In this document: positions 8,408 to 16,037 of the stretch, piece by piece
Numbering within the stretch: the stretch's first letter is position 1
How the letters are laid out: every line of letters begins with the position of its first letter
NCBI GenBank assembly: GCA_041609715.1
Contig: JBFIQI010000002.1
Location: 1-60,340, forward strand
From: JABDLF01 sp041609715
GTDB taxonomy: Bacteria > Pseudomonadota > Gammaproteobacteria > Steroidobacterales > JABDLF01
DNA: 60,340 bases
Direction: 5' to 3'
Notes under the pieces: model-generated
Databases searched by the model: none
The model's input: only the letters and a program-made list of their open reading frames with translations
Told to the model about the DNA's origin: nothing
Translations under genes and position numbers: made by a program

Positions 8408-9133
8408 GTGAAGGCCGTGATTTCGAGAACAGTATTGACTCTTTTGGTCGCCAGTGTGTTTTTTGCAGGCCCGGTGGCCGCAGCGCAACAACAAGGGCCG
8501 TGGTCAGGCAAAGCCGGACTGGGATACCTTGCGACCTCGGGTAACAGCGAAAACAGCAGCCTCAATGCGGTATTCAAGCTTTCCTACGACCTGGAGTCCT
8601 GGCACCACCAGTTCAGCGCGCAGGCCATCGGTAATGTGACCAATGAGGTCACCACTGCAGAACGCTACCAGGCTGGCTTTAAGAGCAAATACGATTTTAC
8701 CCAGCATGACTATATTTTCGGATTGGTCAGCTGGGAGAAGGACCGGTTCAGCGGTTACCGCGAGCAAATGTCAGAAGCCATTGGCTATGGGCGCCGCCTG
8801 TTGAACAGTGAAACCCAGGTGCTGAACGTGGAAATCGGTATCGGTGCCAAGCAGGCCGATCTATCTGATGGTACCCGCGAGACCGGCATGATCGGGCGCG
8901 CCGGTGCGGATTACCTCTGGAGATTCAGCGAATCGGCTGAGTTCTCCCAGCTTTTGGCCATCGAAAACAGCTCTGACAACACCTACATCGAGTCGGTAAC
9001 AGCCGTGAGCGCCAAACTGCTCGAATCGCTGACGCTGGGAATCAGTTACACCATCAAGAACAACAGCGACGTACCGGTGGGGCAGGAAAAAACCGACACC
9101 TACACGGCAGTCAATCTGGAATACGTATTCTGA
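8408..9133 (+). CDS. DUF481 (YdiY-like) outer-membrane beta-barrel protein
   Basis: 241 aa from a GTG start with GGGAG upstream. A signal peptide is plain (VISRTVLTLLVASVFFAGPV then AAAQQQ). The mature part opens with WSGKAGLGYLATSGNSENSS, the DUF481 signature for salt-stress-induced/YdiY-like proteins, and continues as alternating amphipathic strands with Gly and aromatic residues. It ends NLEYVF, with the C-terminal Phe expected for BAM-dependent barrel insertion. Function in the family is poorly defined; osmotic or salt response is the usual suggestion. The leader carries a terminator-like hairpin. Confidence 0.85.
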   Translation: MKAVISRTVLTLLVASVFFAGPVAAAQQQGPWSGKAGLGYLATSGNSENSSLNAVFKLSYDLESWHHQFSAQAIGNVTNEVTTAERYQAGFKSKYDFTQHDYIFGLVSWEKDRFSGYREQMSEAIGYGRRLLNSETQVLNVEIGIGAKQADLSDGTRETGMIGRAGADYLWRFSESAEFSQLLAIENSSDNTYIESVTAVSAKLLESLTLGISYTIKNNSDVPVGQEKTDTYTAVNLEYVF

Positions 9134-9208
9134 GTACTGCTTGCCGCCGCCCGGCAGGCGCGGCACACTGTCCTCGCTCCCGTAATGCGGGGGTGAGGGC
9201 GGTGGTCT

Positions 9209-9520
9209 ATGAGTTACTACAAGCGGCACCTTTTTTTCTGCACCAACAAGCGCGAGAGCGACCGGCGGCCCAGCTGTGCGAACTGCGGGTCGGTAAAAAT
9301 GCGTGCCTATGTCAAGCACAAGATCAAGAAACTGGGGCTCGCGGGGCCCGGCGGCGTGCGCGTGAACAGTGCCGGTTGCCTGGACCGCTGCGAAGAAGGG
9401 CCGGTGCTCGTAATCTACCCGGAGGGCAGCTGGTACACCTACGTGGATGAGGAAGACCTCGACGAGCTGATCGAAGAGCATGTGGTGGCGGGTCGAGAGG
9501 TCCCGCGACTCAAGATCTGA
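9209..9520 (+). CDS. Thioredoxin-like [2Fe-2S] ferredoxin
   Basis: 103 aa. It begins MSYYKRHLFFCTNKRE, the usual opening of thioredoxin-fold 2Fe-2S ferredoxins. Cysteines occur in FFCTNK, SCANCG and GCLDRCEEGP, giving the cluster-binding set plus one extra; YPEGSWYTYVDEEDLDELIEEH is the conserved tail. This resembles the stand-alone proteins in many proteobacteria related to the NuoE C-terminal domain. The electron partner is unknown. It lies 75 nt after the DUF481 gene and about 160 nt before rplM, from which it is separated by a promoter. Confidence 0.85.
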   Translation: MSYYKRHLFFCTNKRESDRRPSCANCGSVKMRAYVKHKIKKLGLAGPGGVRVNSAGCLDRCEEGPVLVIYPEGSWYTYVDEEDLDELIEEHVVAGREVPRLKI

Positions 9521-9601
9521 CAGGGTTAAGTGATTGACACAAAATAAGTTTTTGCGAGCCCCTGGGGGGGCCGCAGAGCCGCTTGGGGAGTTGCCCGATC
9601 A

Positions 9602-9630
9602 TTGCATTGGGCACGCCCCTTGAGTAGAAT
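9602..9630 (+). promoter_or_regulatory. Candidate sigma-70 promoter for rplM-rpsI
   Basis: TTGCAT (9602-9607) and TAGAAT (9625-9630) are separated by 17 nt. Predicted transcription starts near 9637, giving a leader of about 40 nt containing a GGCG/CGCC inverted repeat (GGCGGGC ... CGCGCC). The rplM leader is autoregulated by L13 in E. coli; whether this one binds L13 is not shown. Confidence 0.55.
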
Positions 9631-9678
9631 GGCGGGCTTTTCGCGCACACGCGCCAGAAATATTCGGAGCACCCAACA

Positions 9679-10113
9679 ATGAAGACCTTTTCCGCCAAGG
9701 CGGGCGAAGTCAGGGGCGACTGGTTTGTCGTCGACGCCTCGGGGAAGACCCTGGGTCGGCTGGCCAGTGAAATCGCGCACCGTTTGCGTGGCAAACACAA
9801 ACCCGAGTACACACCGCATGTAGACACCGGCGACTACATTGTCGTGGTCAACGCGGAGAAGATCCGGGTTACCGGCGCCAAGCTTTCTGACAAGATGTAT
9901 CACCGGTATACCGGCTACGTTGGTAATCTGAAGTCAATCAGCCTGGGCAAGCTCCTGGAGGAGCACCCGGAGCGCGCATTAGAGCTGGCCGTGAAAGGCA
10001 TGTTGCCCAAGAATCCTCTGGGCAGAGCCATGTTCAAGAAGCTGCGCGTATACAGTGGCCCGGACCATCAGCACGCGGCTCAGCAGCCCCAGCCGCTTGA
10101 AATCAGAGCCTGA
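9679..10113 (+). CDS. rplM: 50S ribosomal protein L13
   Basis: 144 aa (E. coli 142). Signature stretches are DWFVVDASGKTLGRLASEIA, RGKHKPEYTPHVDTGDYIVV, and AVKGMLPKNPLGRAMFKKLR followed by VYSGPDHQHAAQQP. L13 is an early 50S assembly protein. It is followed after 26 nt by rpsI, the conserved bacterial pair, and preceded by a good promoter and short leader. Confidence 0.98.
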   Translation: MKTFSAKAGEVRGDWFVVDASGKTLGRLASEIAHRLRGKHKPEYTPHVDTGDYIVVVNAEKIRVTGAKLSDKMYHRYTGYVGNLKSISLGKLLEEHPERALELAVKGMLPKNPLGRAMFKKLRVYSGPDHQHAAQQPQPLEIRA

Positions 10114-10139
10114 AGCAGGCTAGCAAAGAGATACCAGCA

Positions 10140-10532
10140 ATGACTGATAATGTTTTTTATGGCACAGGCCGGCGCAAGTCATCGACCGCGCGCGTTTTTC
10201 TGCGCAACGGCAACGGCAAAATTACGGTTAATGAGCGTCCGCTGGACGAGTTTTTCGGACGCAAAACGGCGCGCATGATCGTTCGTCAGCCGCTTGAACT
10301 GGCCGATCTCGAGAAGAAATTCGATGTCAGCGTGACCGTAACCGGGGGCGGTACCACCGGGCAGGCCGGCGCGATTCGCCATGGTCTCACCCGTGCTCTG
10401 ATGGAGTACGATGAGACATTGCGGCGCCCTTTGCGCAAAGCCGGGTTTGTAACCCGCGATGCCCGCGAGGTCGAGCGCAAGAAGGTAGGTTTGGCCAAGG
10501 CACGTCGGGCCAAGCAGTTCTCGAAGCGCTGA
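10140..10532 (+). CDS. rpsI: 30S ribosomal protein S9
   Basis: 130 aa, the standard length. It opens NVFYGTGRRKSSTARVFLR and ends with the basic tail AKARRAKQFSKR, whose terminal Lys-Arg reaches the decoding site in S9. GGGTTGQAGAIRHGLTRAL is the conserved centre. It forms an operon with rplM; the tRNA-Gln gene follows 32 nt downstream with no terminator between them. Confidence 0.98.
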   Translation: MTDNVFYGTGRRKSSTARVFLRNGNGKITVNERPLDEFFGRKTARMIVRQPLELADLEKKFDVSVTVTGGGTTGQAGAIRHGLTRALMEYDETLRRPLRKAGFVTRDAREVERKKVGLAKARRAKQFSKR

Positions 10533-10564
10533 TCCGCCGAAGCAGCCGCCGGAGAGCCGATTCT

Positions 10565-10638
10565 TGGGGGATCGTCTAGCGGTAGGACTACGGACTCTGA
10601 CTCCGTCAACCCAGGTTCGAATCCTGGTCCCCCAGCCA
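10565..10638 (+). tRNA. tRNA-Gln, anticodon CTG
   Basis: A complete cloverleaf can be folded: acceptor stem TGGGGGA/TCCCCCA, D arm GTC..GAC, anticodon stem ACGGA/TCCGT with loop CTCTGAC (anticodon CTG at 10597-10599), T arm CCAGG-TTCGAAT-CCTGG, discriminator G and an encoded CCA (10636-10638). It reads CAG codons. It probably shares transcription with rplM-rpsI or starts just upstream; a terminator follows at once. Confidence 0.97.
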
Positions 10639-10646
10639 AGATAAAA

Positions 10647-10669
10647 GCCCGCCGCCCGGCGGGTTTTTT
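10647..10669 (+). terminator. Intrinsic terminator after tRNA-Gln
   Basis: CCCGCC (10648-10653) pairs with GGCGGG (10658-10663) and is followed by six T. It starts 9 nt past the CCA end and closes the rplM-rpsI-tRNA unit. Confidence 0.9.
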
Positions 10670-10729
10670 ATTGCGCGGCCATCGAGTACCTATGCATTGA
10701 CTGGCGCTGCCCACGGGCCAGTTGACTGC

Positions 10730-11386
10730 CTAGCGAGTCAATTTACGCACCCCTGTGTCCGAGGCAATCAGGAGCAGGTCAGCGGGCCGGCTGGCGAACA
10801 GCCCCACGGTTACCACGCCAGGTATCATGTTGATTTGTTGTTCCAGGGCGACAGGCTCGGTGATGTCGAGGTTATGCACGTCGATAATCTGGTTGCCGTT
10901 ATCGGTTGTGAAGCCCTCACGGTAAACCGGCTGACCACCCAGACCCGTCATCTGCCGCGCTACGTATGAGCGCGCCATGGGTATAACCTCCACCGGCAGC
11001 GGGAAACGACCAAGAACCGGTACCAGCTTGCTGTCATCAACGACGCAGACAAACTGCCTTGAGGCTGCAGCGATAATCTTTTCCCTTGTAAGGGCGCCAC
11101 CCCCCCCTTTAATCAGGTGTAGGTGTTTGTCTGCCTCGTCCGCGCCATCCACATAGATAGAAAGGCCGCCCGCCTGATTCAGATCCATAACCTCTATGCC
11201 ATGTGCCCGCAGGCGCCCGGTGGAGGCCTCGGAACTCGATACCGCCGCCTCGATCAGGTGCTTCTTTTCTGCCAGCGCGTCAATGAAATAGTTCACGGTG
11301 GAGCCGGTGCCCACCCCGATGATGCCCTCGTGGATGTATTCCATCGCTGCGTGGGCAGCGAGTTGTTTTTTCTCGTCCTGGTTCAT
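10730..11386 (-). CDS. rpiA: Ribose-5-phosphate isomerase A
   Basis: 218 aa, matching RpiA. It interconverts ribose-5-phosphate and ribulose-5-phosphate in the non-oxidative pentose phosphate pathway. Motifs: GIIGVGTGSTVNYFIDAL, YVDGADEAD with the catalytic Asp, and LIKGGGGALTREKI with the catalytic Lys. It is transcribed toward the tRNA-Gln terminator and is separated from the upstream histone-like gene by that gene's terminator. Confidence 0.96.
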   Translation of the reverse strand: MNQDEKKQLAAHAAMEYIHEGIIGVGTGSTVNYFIDALAEKKHLIEAAVSSSEASTGRLRAHGIEVMDLNQAGGLSIYVDGADEADKHLHLIKGGGGALTREKIIAAASRQFVCVVDDSKLVPVLGRFPLPVEVIPMARSYVARQMTGLGGQPVYREGFTTDNGNQIIDVHNLDITEPVALEQQINMIPGVVTVGLFASRPADLLLIASDTGVRKLTR

Positions 11387-11435
11387 GGCTGCATCTCTTT
11401 ATTTCGGTAATTCACCTGGTTTTGCGGCGGACAAC

Positions 11436-11463
11436 AAAAAATGGGCCCGGTGGGGCCCATTTT
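11436..11463 (-). terminator. Intrinsic terminator of the histone-like gene
   Basis: On the minus strand ATGGGCCCC and GGGCCCAT form a stem with a short ACC loop, followed by TTTTTTG. It lies about 70 nt past the histone-like stop codon and 50 nt before the rpiA start. The symmetric A and T flanks might also work on the plus strand. Confidence 0.85.
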
Positions 11464-11529
11464 ATGCCGGGTCGATCCGCTGGCAAGGCCAGGGACCGCC
11501 CGGGTTCTGGTCTGTTAAACCAGTGTTGC

Positions 11530-11886
11530 CTAGCGCTTCTTGCTAGAACGACGCTTGGAAGTCTTCCGGCGGCTGGCTTTCCGCTTGGGAGCCTTTTTCC
11601 GGGAAGCCTTCTTCTTGGTCTTGCGCTTCGCAGCCTTCTTCTTGGTCTTGCGCTTCGCAGCCTTCTTCTTGGTCTTGCGCTTCGCAGCCTTCTTCTTGGT
11701 TTTGCGTTTCGCAGCCTTCTTCTTGGTCTTGCGCTTGGCGGCCTTCTTCTTGGCAGCCTTCTTCTTGACCTTACGTTTGGTCTTGCGCTTGGCGACCTTT
11801 CTCTTGGTCGCGGGTTTCCGTTTACGCACTACCTTTTTCTTTTTGGAAGTGCGTTTCTTTTTGGACGACTTCTTTCTTGCAGCCAT
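11530..11886 (-). CDS. Lys/Arg-rich histone H1-like repeat protein
   Basis: 118 aa made almost only of Lys, Arg, Ala, Thr and Ser; there is no aromatic residue and no acidic residue. The centre is five exact copies of KAAKRKTKK (residues 48-92). Such proteins resemble the C-terminal tail of eukaryotic histone H1, bacterial Hc1/Hc2 and the AlgP tail, and are expected to bind DNA or RNA without sequence specificity. The ATG is followed by ARKKSSKKK; a TATACT box lies on the minus strand at 11919-11924 and an intrinsic terminator follows the gene, so it looks monocistronic. Precise role unknown. Confidence 0.8.
   Translation of the reverse strand: MAARKKSSKKKRTSKKKKVVRKRKPATKRKVAKRKTKRKVKKKAAKKKAAKRKTKKKAAKRKTKKKAAKRKTKKKAAKRKTKKKAAKRKTKKKASRKKAPKRKASRRKTSKRRSSKKR
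11611..11745 (-). repeat. Five 27-bp tandem repeats within the histone-like gene
   Basis: The 27-nt unit encodes KAAKRKTKK and is near-identical between copies, with only a few synonymous changes (for example TTG-for-CTT and TTC-for-CGC context changes near 11700-11710). In-frame unit length means copy-number change by slippage would lengthen or shorten the basic tail without a frameshift. Confidence 0.85.
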
Positions 11887-12076
11887 GTGGTTTCTCCGTG
11901 TCGGGGTAAGTCGAATTTAGTATATACAACAAAACGCAAAATTCCAGCAAGTCAACAATCTTGAAGTTCGCAGATCGCTGTTGGACCCGGCCGCTCCTCT
12001 GCCCTCAACCCGGCCTTAAAAGTCTGCTCATTTCGGCATCGCTGGAATCGCGATAACGGATGCCTGATCTTGTCCT

Positions 12077-12577
12077 TCAACGCTTCACCCTGTTGTTGTC
12101 AGAGGCGGGGTTTTTTTCCAGCCGCAGGATGAAGTCCCAGTGCTTTTTGCTGACCGGCATTACCGACAGGCGATTGCCTTTTCGCAAAAGATCAAAGCCA
12201 GACAGGCTGGAATCCGCGTAGTTACGCAATTCTTTTAATCCGATGATCCTTTTCAGCTTGCGTTTATAGCGCACATCAACCATGAACCAGCGTGGATTTT
12301 CCGGGTCGCTCTTGGGATCAAAATGTGGGTCAGCGGGATCCAGGGCAGTGTGGTCCGGGTAGCCCTCGGATACCACTTCGACGATGCCCGCAATACCCGG
12401 TTCAGCGCAATTGGAATGGTAGAAAAAGGCAAGATCCCCCTTTCGAAAATCATCCCGAAGCATATTGCGGGCCTGGTAGTTTCTTACCCCGTCCCAGCAA
12501 GTTTTGCGCTGATTTTGCGCAAAAAGTGCGTCGAGGCTGAATTCGTCAGGTTCGGACTTCAATAACCAGTAGGCCAT
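12077..12577 (-). CDS. EVE domain protein
   Basis: 166 aa, one EVE domain over nearly the full length: MAYWLLKSEPDEFSLDAL, CWDGVRNYQARNMLRDDFRK, GDLAFFYHSNCAEPGIAGIV, and PRWFMVDVRYKRKL. EVE domains share the PUA-like fold and are thought to bind modified bases in RNA or DNA; human THYN1 is a relative. It is 11 nt downstream of the 5-FCL gene on the same strand and could be translated from the 6S/5-FCL transcript. Substrate is not evident from sequence. Confidence 0.88.
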   Translation of the reverse strand: MAYWLLKSEPDEFSLDALFAQNQRKTCWDGVRNYQARNMLRDDFRKGDLAFFYHSNCAEPGIAGIVEVVSEGYPDHTALDPADPHFDPKSDPENPRWFMVDVRYKRKLKRIIGLKELRNYADSSLSGFDLLRKGNRLSVMPVSKKHWDFILRLEKNPASDNNRVKR

Positions 12578-12588
12578 TCGCCGCCTCT

Positions 12589-13203
12589 CTACTCTGTGCG
12601 CTCTGTTTCATTAAACCATGAAATTCCCGCCTCGGTTGCCACGCAATCCAGAGGCACATCCCAGTCCTCGGCGGGCAGTTGCAATACGCGTTGGCAGTCA
12701 TATGCGACACCGCAAAACACCGGTCGCCTTTCTCGGCTGACACGGCGGAGCCTCGCGAAATAACGATCATAAAATCCGGCGCCCATCCCGAGACGATTAC
12801 CCCGTGCATCAAATGCCAGCAGGGGCACCAGCACGAGATCAAGATCGTCAATCCTTTTTAAATCATTCTGGCCGTTGGCGGGCTCTGAAATACCGAACCG
12901 GTTTCGAACCATGGTCGTGGTGGGGTCAAGGCGTGTGAAACACATTCCGGATCCAGCCCCGGCGAGGACCCTGGGGACAAATACCTGTTTGCCTGCCTGC
13001 CAGGCATGCTCGATTAGCCCGCCAAGCTGAACTTCTGTGGAAAACGCGAGGTAGGCTGCCATGACCGAGGCATTCCGGTAGCTTGCGCTGGCCAGCAAGG
13101 AGCGCACGATAGCCTCTGATGCCTGTTGTCGCGGCGCGGCGCCCAGCGCCTGGCGGCGCTGCTTCATTTCTGCCCGCAAATGTTCTCGCTGACTGTTTTT
13201 CAA
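12589..13203 (-). CDS. ygfA: 5-formyltetrahydrofolate cyclo-ligase
   Basis: Converts 5-formyl-THF to 5,10-methenyl-THF with ATP. Motifs: MKQRRQALGAAP near the N-terminus, AYLAFSTEVQLGGLI, and the C-terminal LVLVPLLAFDARGNRLGMGA followed by GFYDRYF. The start is uncertain. The frame is open to 13272, but starts above 13223 would lie inside the 6S RNA gene. I chose TTG 13203, which keeps the conserved LRAEMKQRRQAL segment; ATG 13167 is the alternative. The position just downstream of ssrS copies the E. coli ssrS-ygfA arrangement. Confidence 0.88.
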   Translation of the reverse strand: MKNSQREHLRAEMKQRRQALGAAPRQQASEAIVRSLLASASYRNASVMAAYLAFSTEVQLGGLIEHAWQAGKQVFVPRVLAGAGSGMCFTRLDPTTTMVRNRFGISEPANGQNDLKRIDDLDLVLVPLLAFDARGNRLGMGAGFYDRYFARLRRVSRERRPVFCGVAYDCQRVLQLPAEDWDVPLDCVATEAGISWFNETERTE

Positions 13204-13222
13204 TGCCGCGAACCAGAAAAGT

Positions 13223-13408
13223 GGCGTCTCCCGCATGTGCCGTTTCGGACCATTGCTCTCGAACCAGAGCAACAGGTGGGGCAGGCCGCGACGATTAAGG
13301 CTCTCCGCAAACAGCGGATTTGCTCAGTAGCGCCAGCAGGACCACGCCCCTGGGTTAGTAATTAGGGTCGAGGGATCCCGGCCCTTGGCGAACACCGCAG
13401 GAGACGCC
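13223..13408 (-). ncRNA. ssrS: 6S RNA
   Basis: About 186 nt (E. coli 184). The ends form a perfect 9-bp closing stem: GGCGTCTCC (13408-13400) with GGAGACGCC (13231-13223). Inside, the 5' arm has TGCGGTGTTCGCC and GGGCCGGGATCCCTCGACCC, and the 3' arm has GGAGAGCCTTAATCGTCGCGG, close to the conserved gamma-proteobacterial 6S sequence around the open bulge that mimics a melted promoter. 6S RNA sequesters sigma-70 RNA polymerase in stationary phase. Gene order zapA-ssrS-5-FCL is the classical context. Confidence 0.92.
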
Positions 13409-13457
13409 AATGACAGTTTAAACCATATACGAGTCTGATGTTGTGAGCTGGTTCCGC

Positions 13458-13766
13458 TCAGAATTCGAGCTGCTTGCCTTTGCCCACGGCGGCTTCCACA
13501 CGTTCGCGAATTTCCCGGATGCGCAGGCTGACTTCCTCGCCGGGGACCTTTTCTTCATTGCGCTCGGCCAGCAGTTCATTGGCGATATTCAGTGCAGCGA
13601 TTACAGCAATCCTGTCCAGTCCCACGACTTTTCCTGAATCGCGAACCTCTTTCATACGCGCGTTGAGGAATTCTGCCGAATCCAGCAGCGCGGTACGTTC
13701 TTCGACCGGGCAGGCAATCTGATATTCCTTATCCAGAATCCGGACGCTCACGGTCGCGACGCTCAC
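13458..13766 (-). CDS. zapA: Cell division protein ZapA
   Basis: 102 aa. The sequence has SVRILDKEYQIACPVEERTA, LLDSAEFLNARMKEVRDSGK, and LDRIAVIAALNIANELL, the ZapA globular head, then a charged C-terminal coiled coil. ZapA crosslinks FtsZ filaments at the Z ring. Its start overlaps the end of the upstream coiled-coil gene by 4 nt, and 6S RNA begins 50 nt downstream. Confidence 0.93.
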   Translation of the reverse strand: MSVATVSVRILDKEYQIACPVEERTALLDSAEFLNARMKEVRDSGKVVGLDRIAVIAALNIANELLAERNEEKVPGEEVSLRIREIRERVEAAVGKGKQLEF

Positions 13767-14005
13767 GTGCCGTGCTCCATGGCTTTCAGGCGCGAGATCA
13801 TGGCTTCGACGCGGGCTCTGACCTGCTCGTTTTTCTGCAACAGCCCGGCCCGCTCCGACATCAGGGTTTCCTGCTTGCGCCGCAGCGACTGGTTTTCCTC
13901 TTTCAGGCGGTCACAGACCAGCACCAGCTCATCAATACGCTTGTCCAGCCTCTCCAATTCCGATGCGAACAGGTCTTTGGCGCTGGCTTTGTCTTGTTTG
14001 CTCAT
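13763..14005 (-). CDS. ZapB-like short coiled-coil protein (TIGR02449 type)
   Basis: 80 aa from the ATG of MSKQDKASAKD; the frame runs 12 codons further upstream but that part does not fit the family. Nearly the entire protein is a heptad-pattern coiled coil (LFASELERLDKRIDELVLVC, then LKEENQSLRRKQETLMSERA). Small proteins like this lie upstream of zapA in many gammaproteobacteria and are annotated as ZapB-like or TIGR02449. A role in Z-ring assembly with ZapA is inferred from the 4-nt overlap. Divergent from ygfB. Confidence 0.8.
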   Translation of the reverse strand: MSKQDKASAKDLFASELERLDKRIDELVLVCDRLKEENQSLRRKQETLMSERAGLLQKNEQVRARVEAMISRLKAMEHGT

Positions 14006-14143
14006 CGGCCAAATATAGAACTGCGCGGCACCCACGGTCAATCAAGGACCGCGCTGCAGGCACTGTGCGTGGCCACTGGCGGTGCTAGAATTGGGCTCCA
14101 GGCCACCAACGGTGGCGGCTTTTGCCAGGCAGGCCTAATTCCA

Positions 14144-14710
14144 TTGAGCGAGACCAGTTACCAGGTGCTGGACGATCTGCTGCAACGAGCGGGCGCCGAG
14201 TGCGACGCCGCTGAATGTCATGGTGCGCTTTCGGGCCTTGCCAGTGCAGGCACCCTGGCCGGTGCCGATCAACTGCTGGAGCAGTTGCTGGGTGACCTGG
14301 ATCCCGCGGATGTCCGGGTCGCCGAATGCCGTGACAGCATGTTGCGGGTATTGCGTGTCTGTCAAAGTGAGCTGGCGTCAACCGATTTGCCGTTCACGCC
14401 GATGCTCCCCGATGACGACGAGAGCATCAGCGTCAGAGCTTCGGCGCTGGGCCGCTGGTGCCAGGGCTTCCTGTTCGGGCTCAGTCTCGGCGGTCTGCCT
14501 GATCTTGCCGAGCTGCCGGGTGATGTGGGCGAAATTATTCGCGATCTTGCCGAAATAACCCGCGCCGGCGTCGACGAAGCCAGCGACGAAGAACAGAGTG
14601 AGGCAGCCTATGTGGATATCGTCGAATTCATCCGGGTAAGCGTGCAACTGGTCTACGAGGAACTGAATCCACCGGTCGAGTCCCAGGATACTGTGCCGAC
14701 CCTGCACTGA
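14144..14710 (+). CDS. ygfB: YgfB/UPF0149 family protein
   Basis: 188 aa from a TTG start (SETSYQVLDDLLQRAGAE follows); the frame is open far upstream, but that part is antisense to the zapA-side genes. Family features: AECHGALSGLASAG, FTPMLPDDDESISVRASALG, WCQGFLFGLSLGGL and a final acidic helix AAYVDIVEFIRVSVQLVYEE. YgfB is an all-helical protein reported in Pseudomonas aeruginosa to interfere with AlpA-dependent regulation. Here it heads the conserved ygfB-pepP-ubiH-ubiI operon. Confidence 0.9.
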   Translation: MSETSYQVLDDLLQRAGAECDAAECHGALSGLASAGTLAGADQLLEQLLGDLDPADVRVAECRDSMLRVLRVCQSELASTDLPFTPMLPDDDESISVRASALGRWCQGFLFGLSLGGLPDLAELPGDVGEIIRDLAEITRAGVDEASDEEQSEAAYVDIVEFIRVSVQLVYEELNPPVESQDTVPTLH

Positions 14711-14729
14711 AACTGAAGAGGTCCAAGGC

Positions 14730-16037
14730 TTGAATCCCAGGGAATTTGCGCGTCGGCGCCGGCAGCTAAAGCAGATGATTGGCCACGGCGGTGTGGCAAT
14801 TTTGCCAGCCGCTCAATTGAAAAAGCGAAACCGCGATGTGGAGTACCGGTTTCGACAAGACAGCGATTTCTATTATCTGACCGGTTTTGCCGAGCCCGAA
14901 GCGGTCGCGGTTCTGATACCGGGCCGCGATCGGGCAGAATTCGTATTGTTTTGTCGGGAACGCGACCCGGAGCGCGAAATCTGGGACGGTGCGCGCGCCG
15001 GACCCGAAGGCGCAACCGAAGTGTTCGGTGCCGACGATGCATTTCCCATCGATGACATCGATGACATTCTGCCCGGGATGCTGGAGTCGTGCGAGCGCGT
15101 CTTCTACACCATGGGCAGTCATCCGGAATTCGACCAGCGGCTGATCGAATGGATTCGCAAGCTGCGGGAAAGCGGCGGCCGAGACGCTCATTCTCCCCAG
15201 GAATTCATCGCCCTCGATCACGTGCTGCATGATATGCGTTTGTTCAAAAGCCGCAGTGAAGTTGCCGCCATGCGCAAGGCTGCGCGCATAGCCGTGAAGG
15301 CCCACGAGCGAGCCATGCGCAACTGCCGGCCGGGCAAGTGGGAATATGAAATCCATGCCGAATTACTTTACGAATTTGCCCGTAATGGCGTGGAGGCGTC
15401 CTATCAGCCTATAGTCGGGGCCGGCACCAACGCCTGTACCCTGCATTACATCGACAACAACAGCCGCATTTGTGAAGCTGACCTGGTGCTCGTGGACGCG
15501 GGCTGTGAATATGACTATTACGCCTCGGATATCACCCGGACCTATCCGGCCTGCGGCCAGTTCTCGCCGGAACAACGCGCGATTTATGAAATAGTGCTGG
15601 AGGCCAACGAGGCAGCCATCGCGGAAGTTCGGCCGGGCAATCACTGGAACGCGCCTCACGATGCCGCGGTGACCGTCATCACCGCCGGCCTGAAAAAACT
15701 TGGCCTGCTGCAGGGCGGCATCAAGACCCTGATCAAGCGAGAAGCCTTCCGGCGTTTTTTCATGCATCGCACCGGCCATTGGCTGGGCATGGACGTGCAC
15801 GACGTGGGTGATTACAAGATCGACGGCGAGTGGCGACTGCTGGAGCCCGGCATGGTTATGACCATCGAGCCCGGCATCTACATCGCTCCCGACGATTCCG
15901 AGGTGGACGTGCGGTGGCGTGGCATCGGCGTGCGTATCGAGGACGATGTGCTGGTGACTCGTCATGGCAATGAAGTGCTCAGCGGCAAGCTCGCCAAGCA
16001 GCCAGACCAAGTCGAACAACTGGTTGGAACAGCGTGA
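14730..16037 (+). CDS. pepP: Xaa-Pro aminopeptidase P
   Basis: 435 aa, close to E. coli PepP. Start is TTG at 14730 with AGAGG 8 nt upstream. The N-terminal domain has YRFRQDSDFYYLTGFAEPEA. The catalytic pita-bread domain shows the two-metal ligands: DAGCEYDYYASDITRTYP, HRTGHWLGMDVHD, EPGIYI and IEDDVLVT. It removes N-terminal residues preceding proline. The stop overlaps the ubiH GTG start (GTGA, 16034-16037). Confidence 0.95.
   Translation: MNPREFARRRRQLKQMIGHGGVAILPAAQLKKRNRDVEYRFRQDSDFYYLTGFAEPEAVAVLIPGRDRAEFVLFCRERDPEREIWDGARAGPEGATEVFGADDAFPIDDIDDILPGMLESCERVFYTMGSHPEFDQRLIEWIRKLRESGGRDAHSPQEFIALDHVLHDMRLFKSRSEVAAMRKAARIAVKAHERAMRNCRPGKWEYEIHAELLYEFARNGVEASYQPIVGAGTNACTLHYIDNNSRICEADLVLVDAGCEYDYYASDITRTYPACGQFSPEQRAIYEIVLEANEAAIAEVRPGNHWNAPHDAAVTVITAGLKKLGLLQGGIKTLIKREAFRRFFMHRTGHWLGMDVHDVGDYKIDGEWRLLEPGMVMTIEPGIYIAPDDSEVDVRWRGIGVRIEDDVLVTRHGNEVLSGKLAKQPDQVEQLVGTA

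Noticed and set aside
9534..9562. TTGACA at 9534-9539 as an rplM promoter
   Set aside because: No acceptable -10 box lies 16-18 nt downstream; the TTGCAT/TAGAAT pair with 17-nt spacing nearer the gene is a better candidate.
11611..11745. Regular short repeats considered as a CRISPR or intergenic array
   Set aside because: The units are in-frame, contiguous without spacers and encode a plausible basic protein.
11540..11920. Leu/Phe-rich repetitive plus-strand frame that looks like a membrane protein
   Set aside because: It is the reverse of the Lys codon repeats of the histone-like gene (AAG read as CTT, AAA as TTT), so hydrophobicity is an artefact.
12589..13272. Longest-frame start for 5-formyl-THF cyclo-ligase
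   Set aside because: It would lie inside the 6S RNA gene, and the added N-terminal residues do not fit the family.
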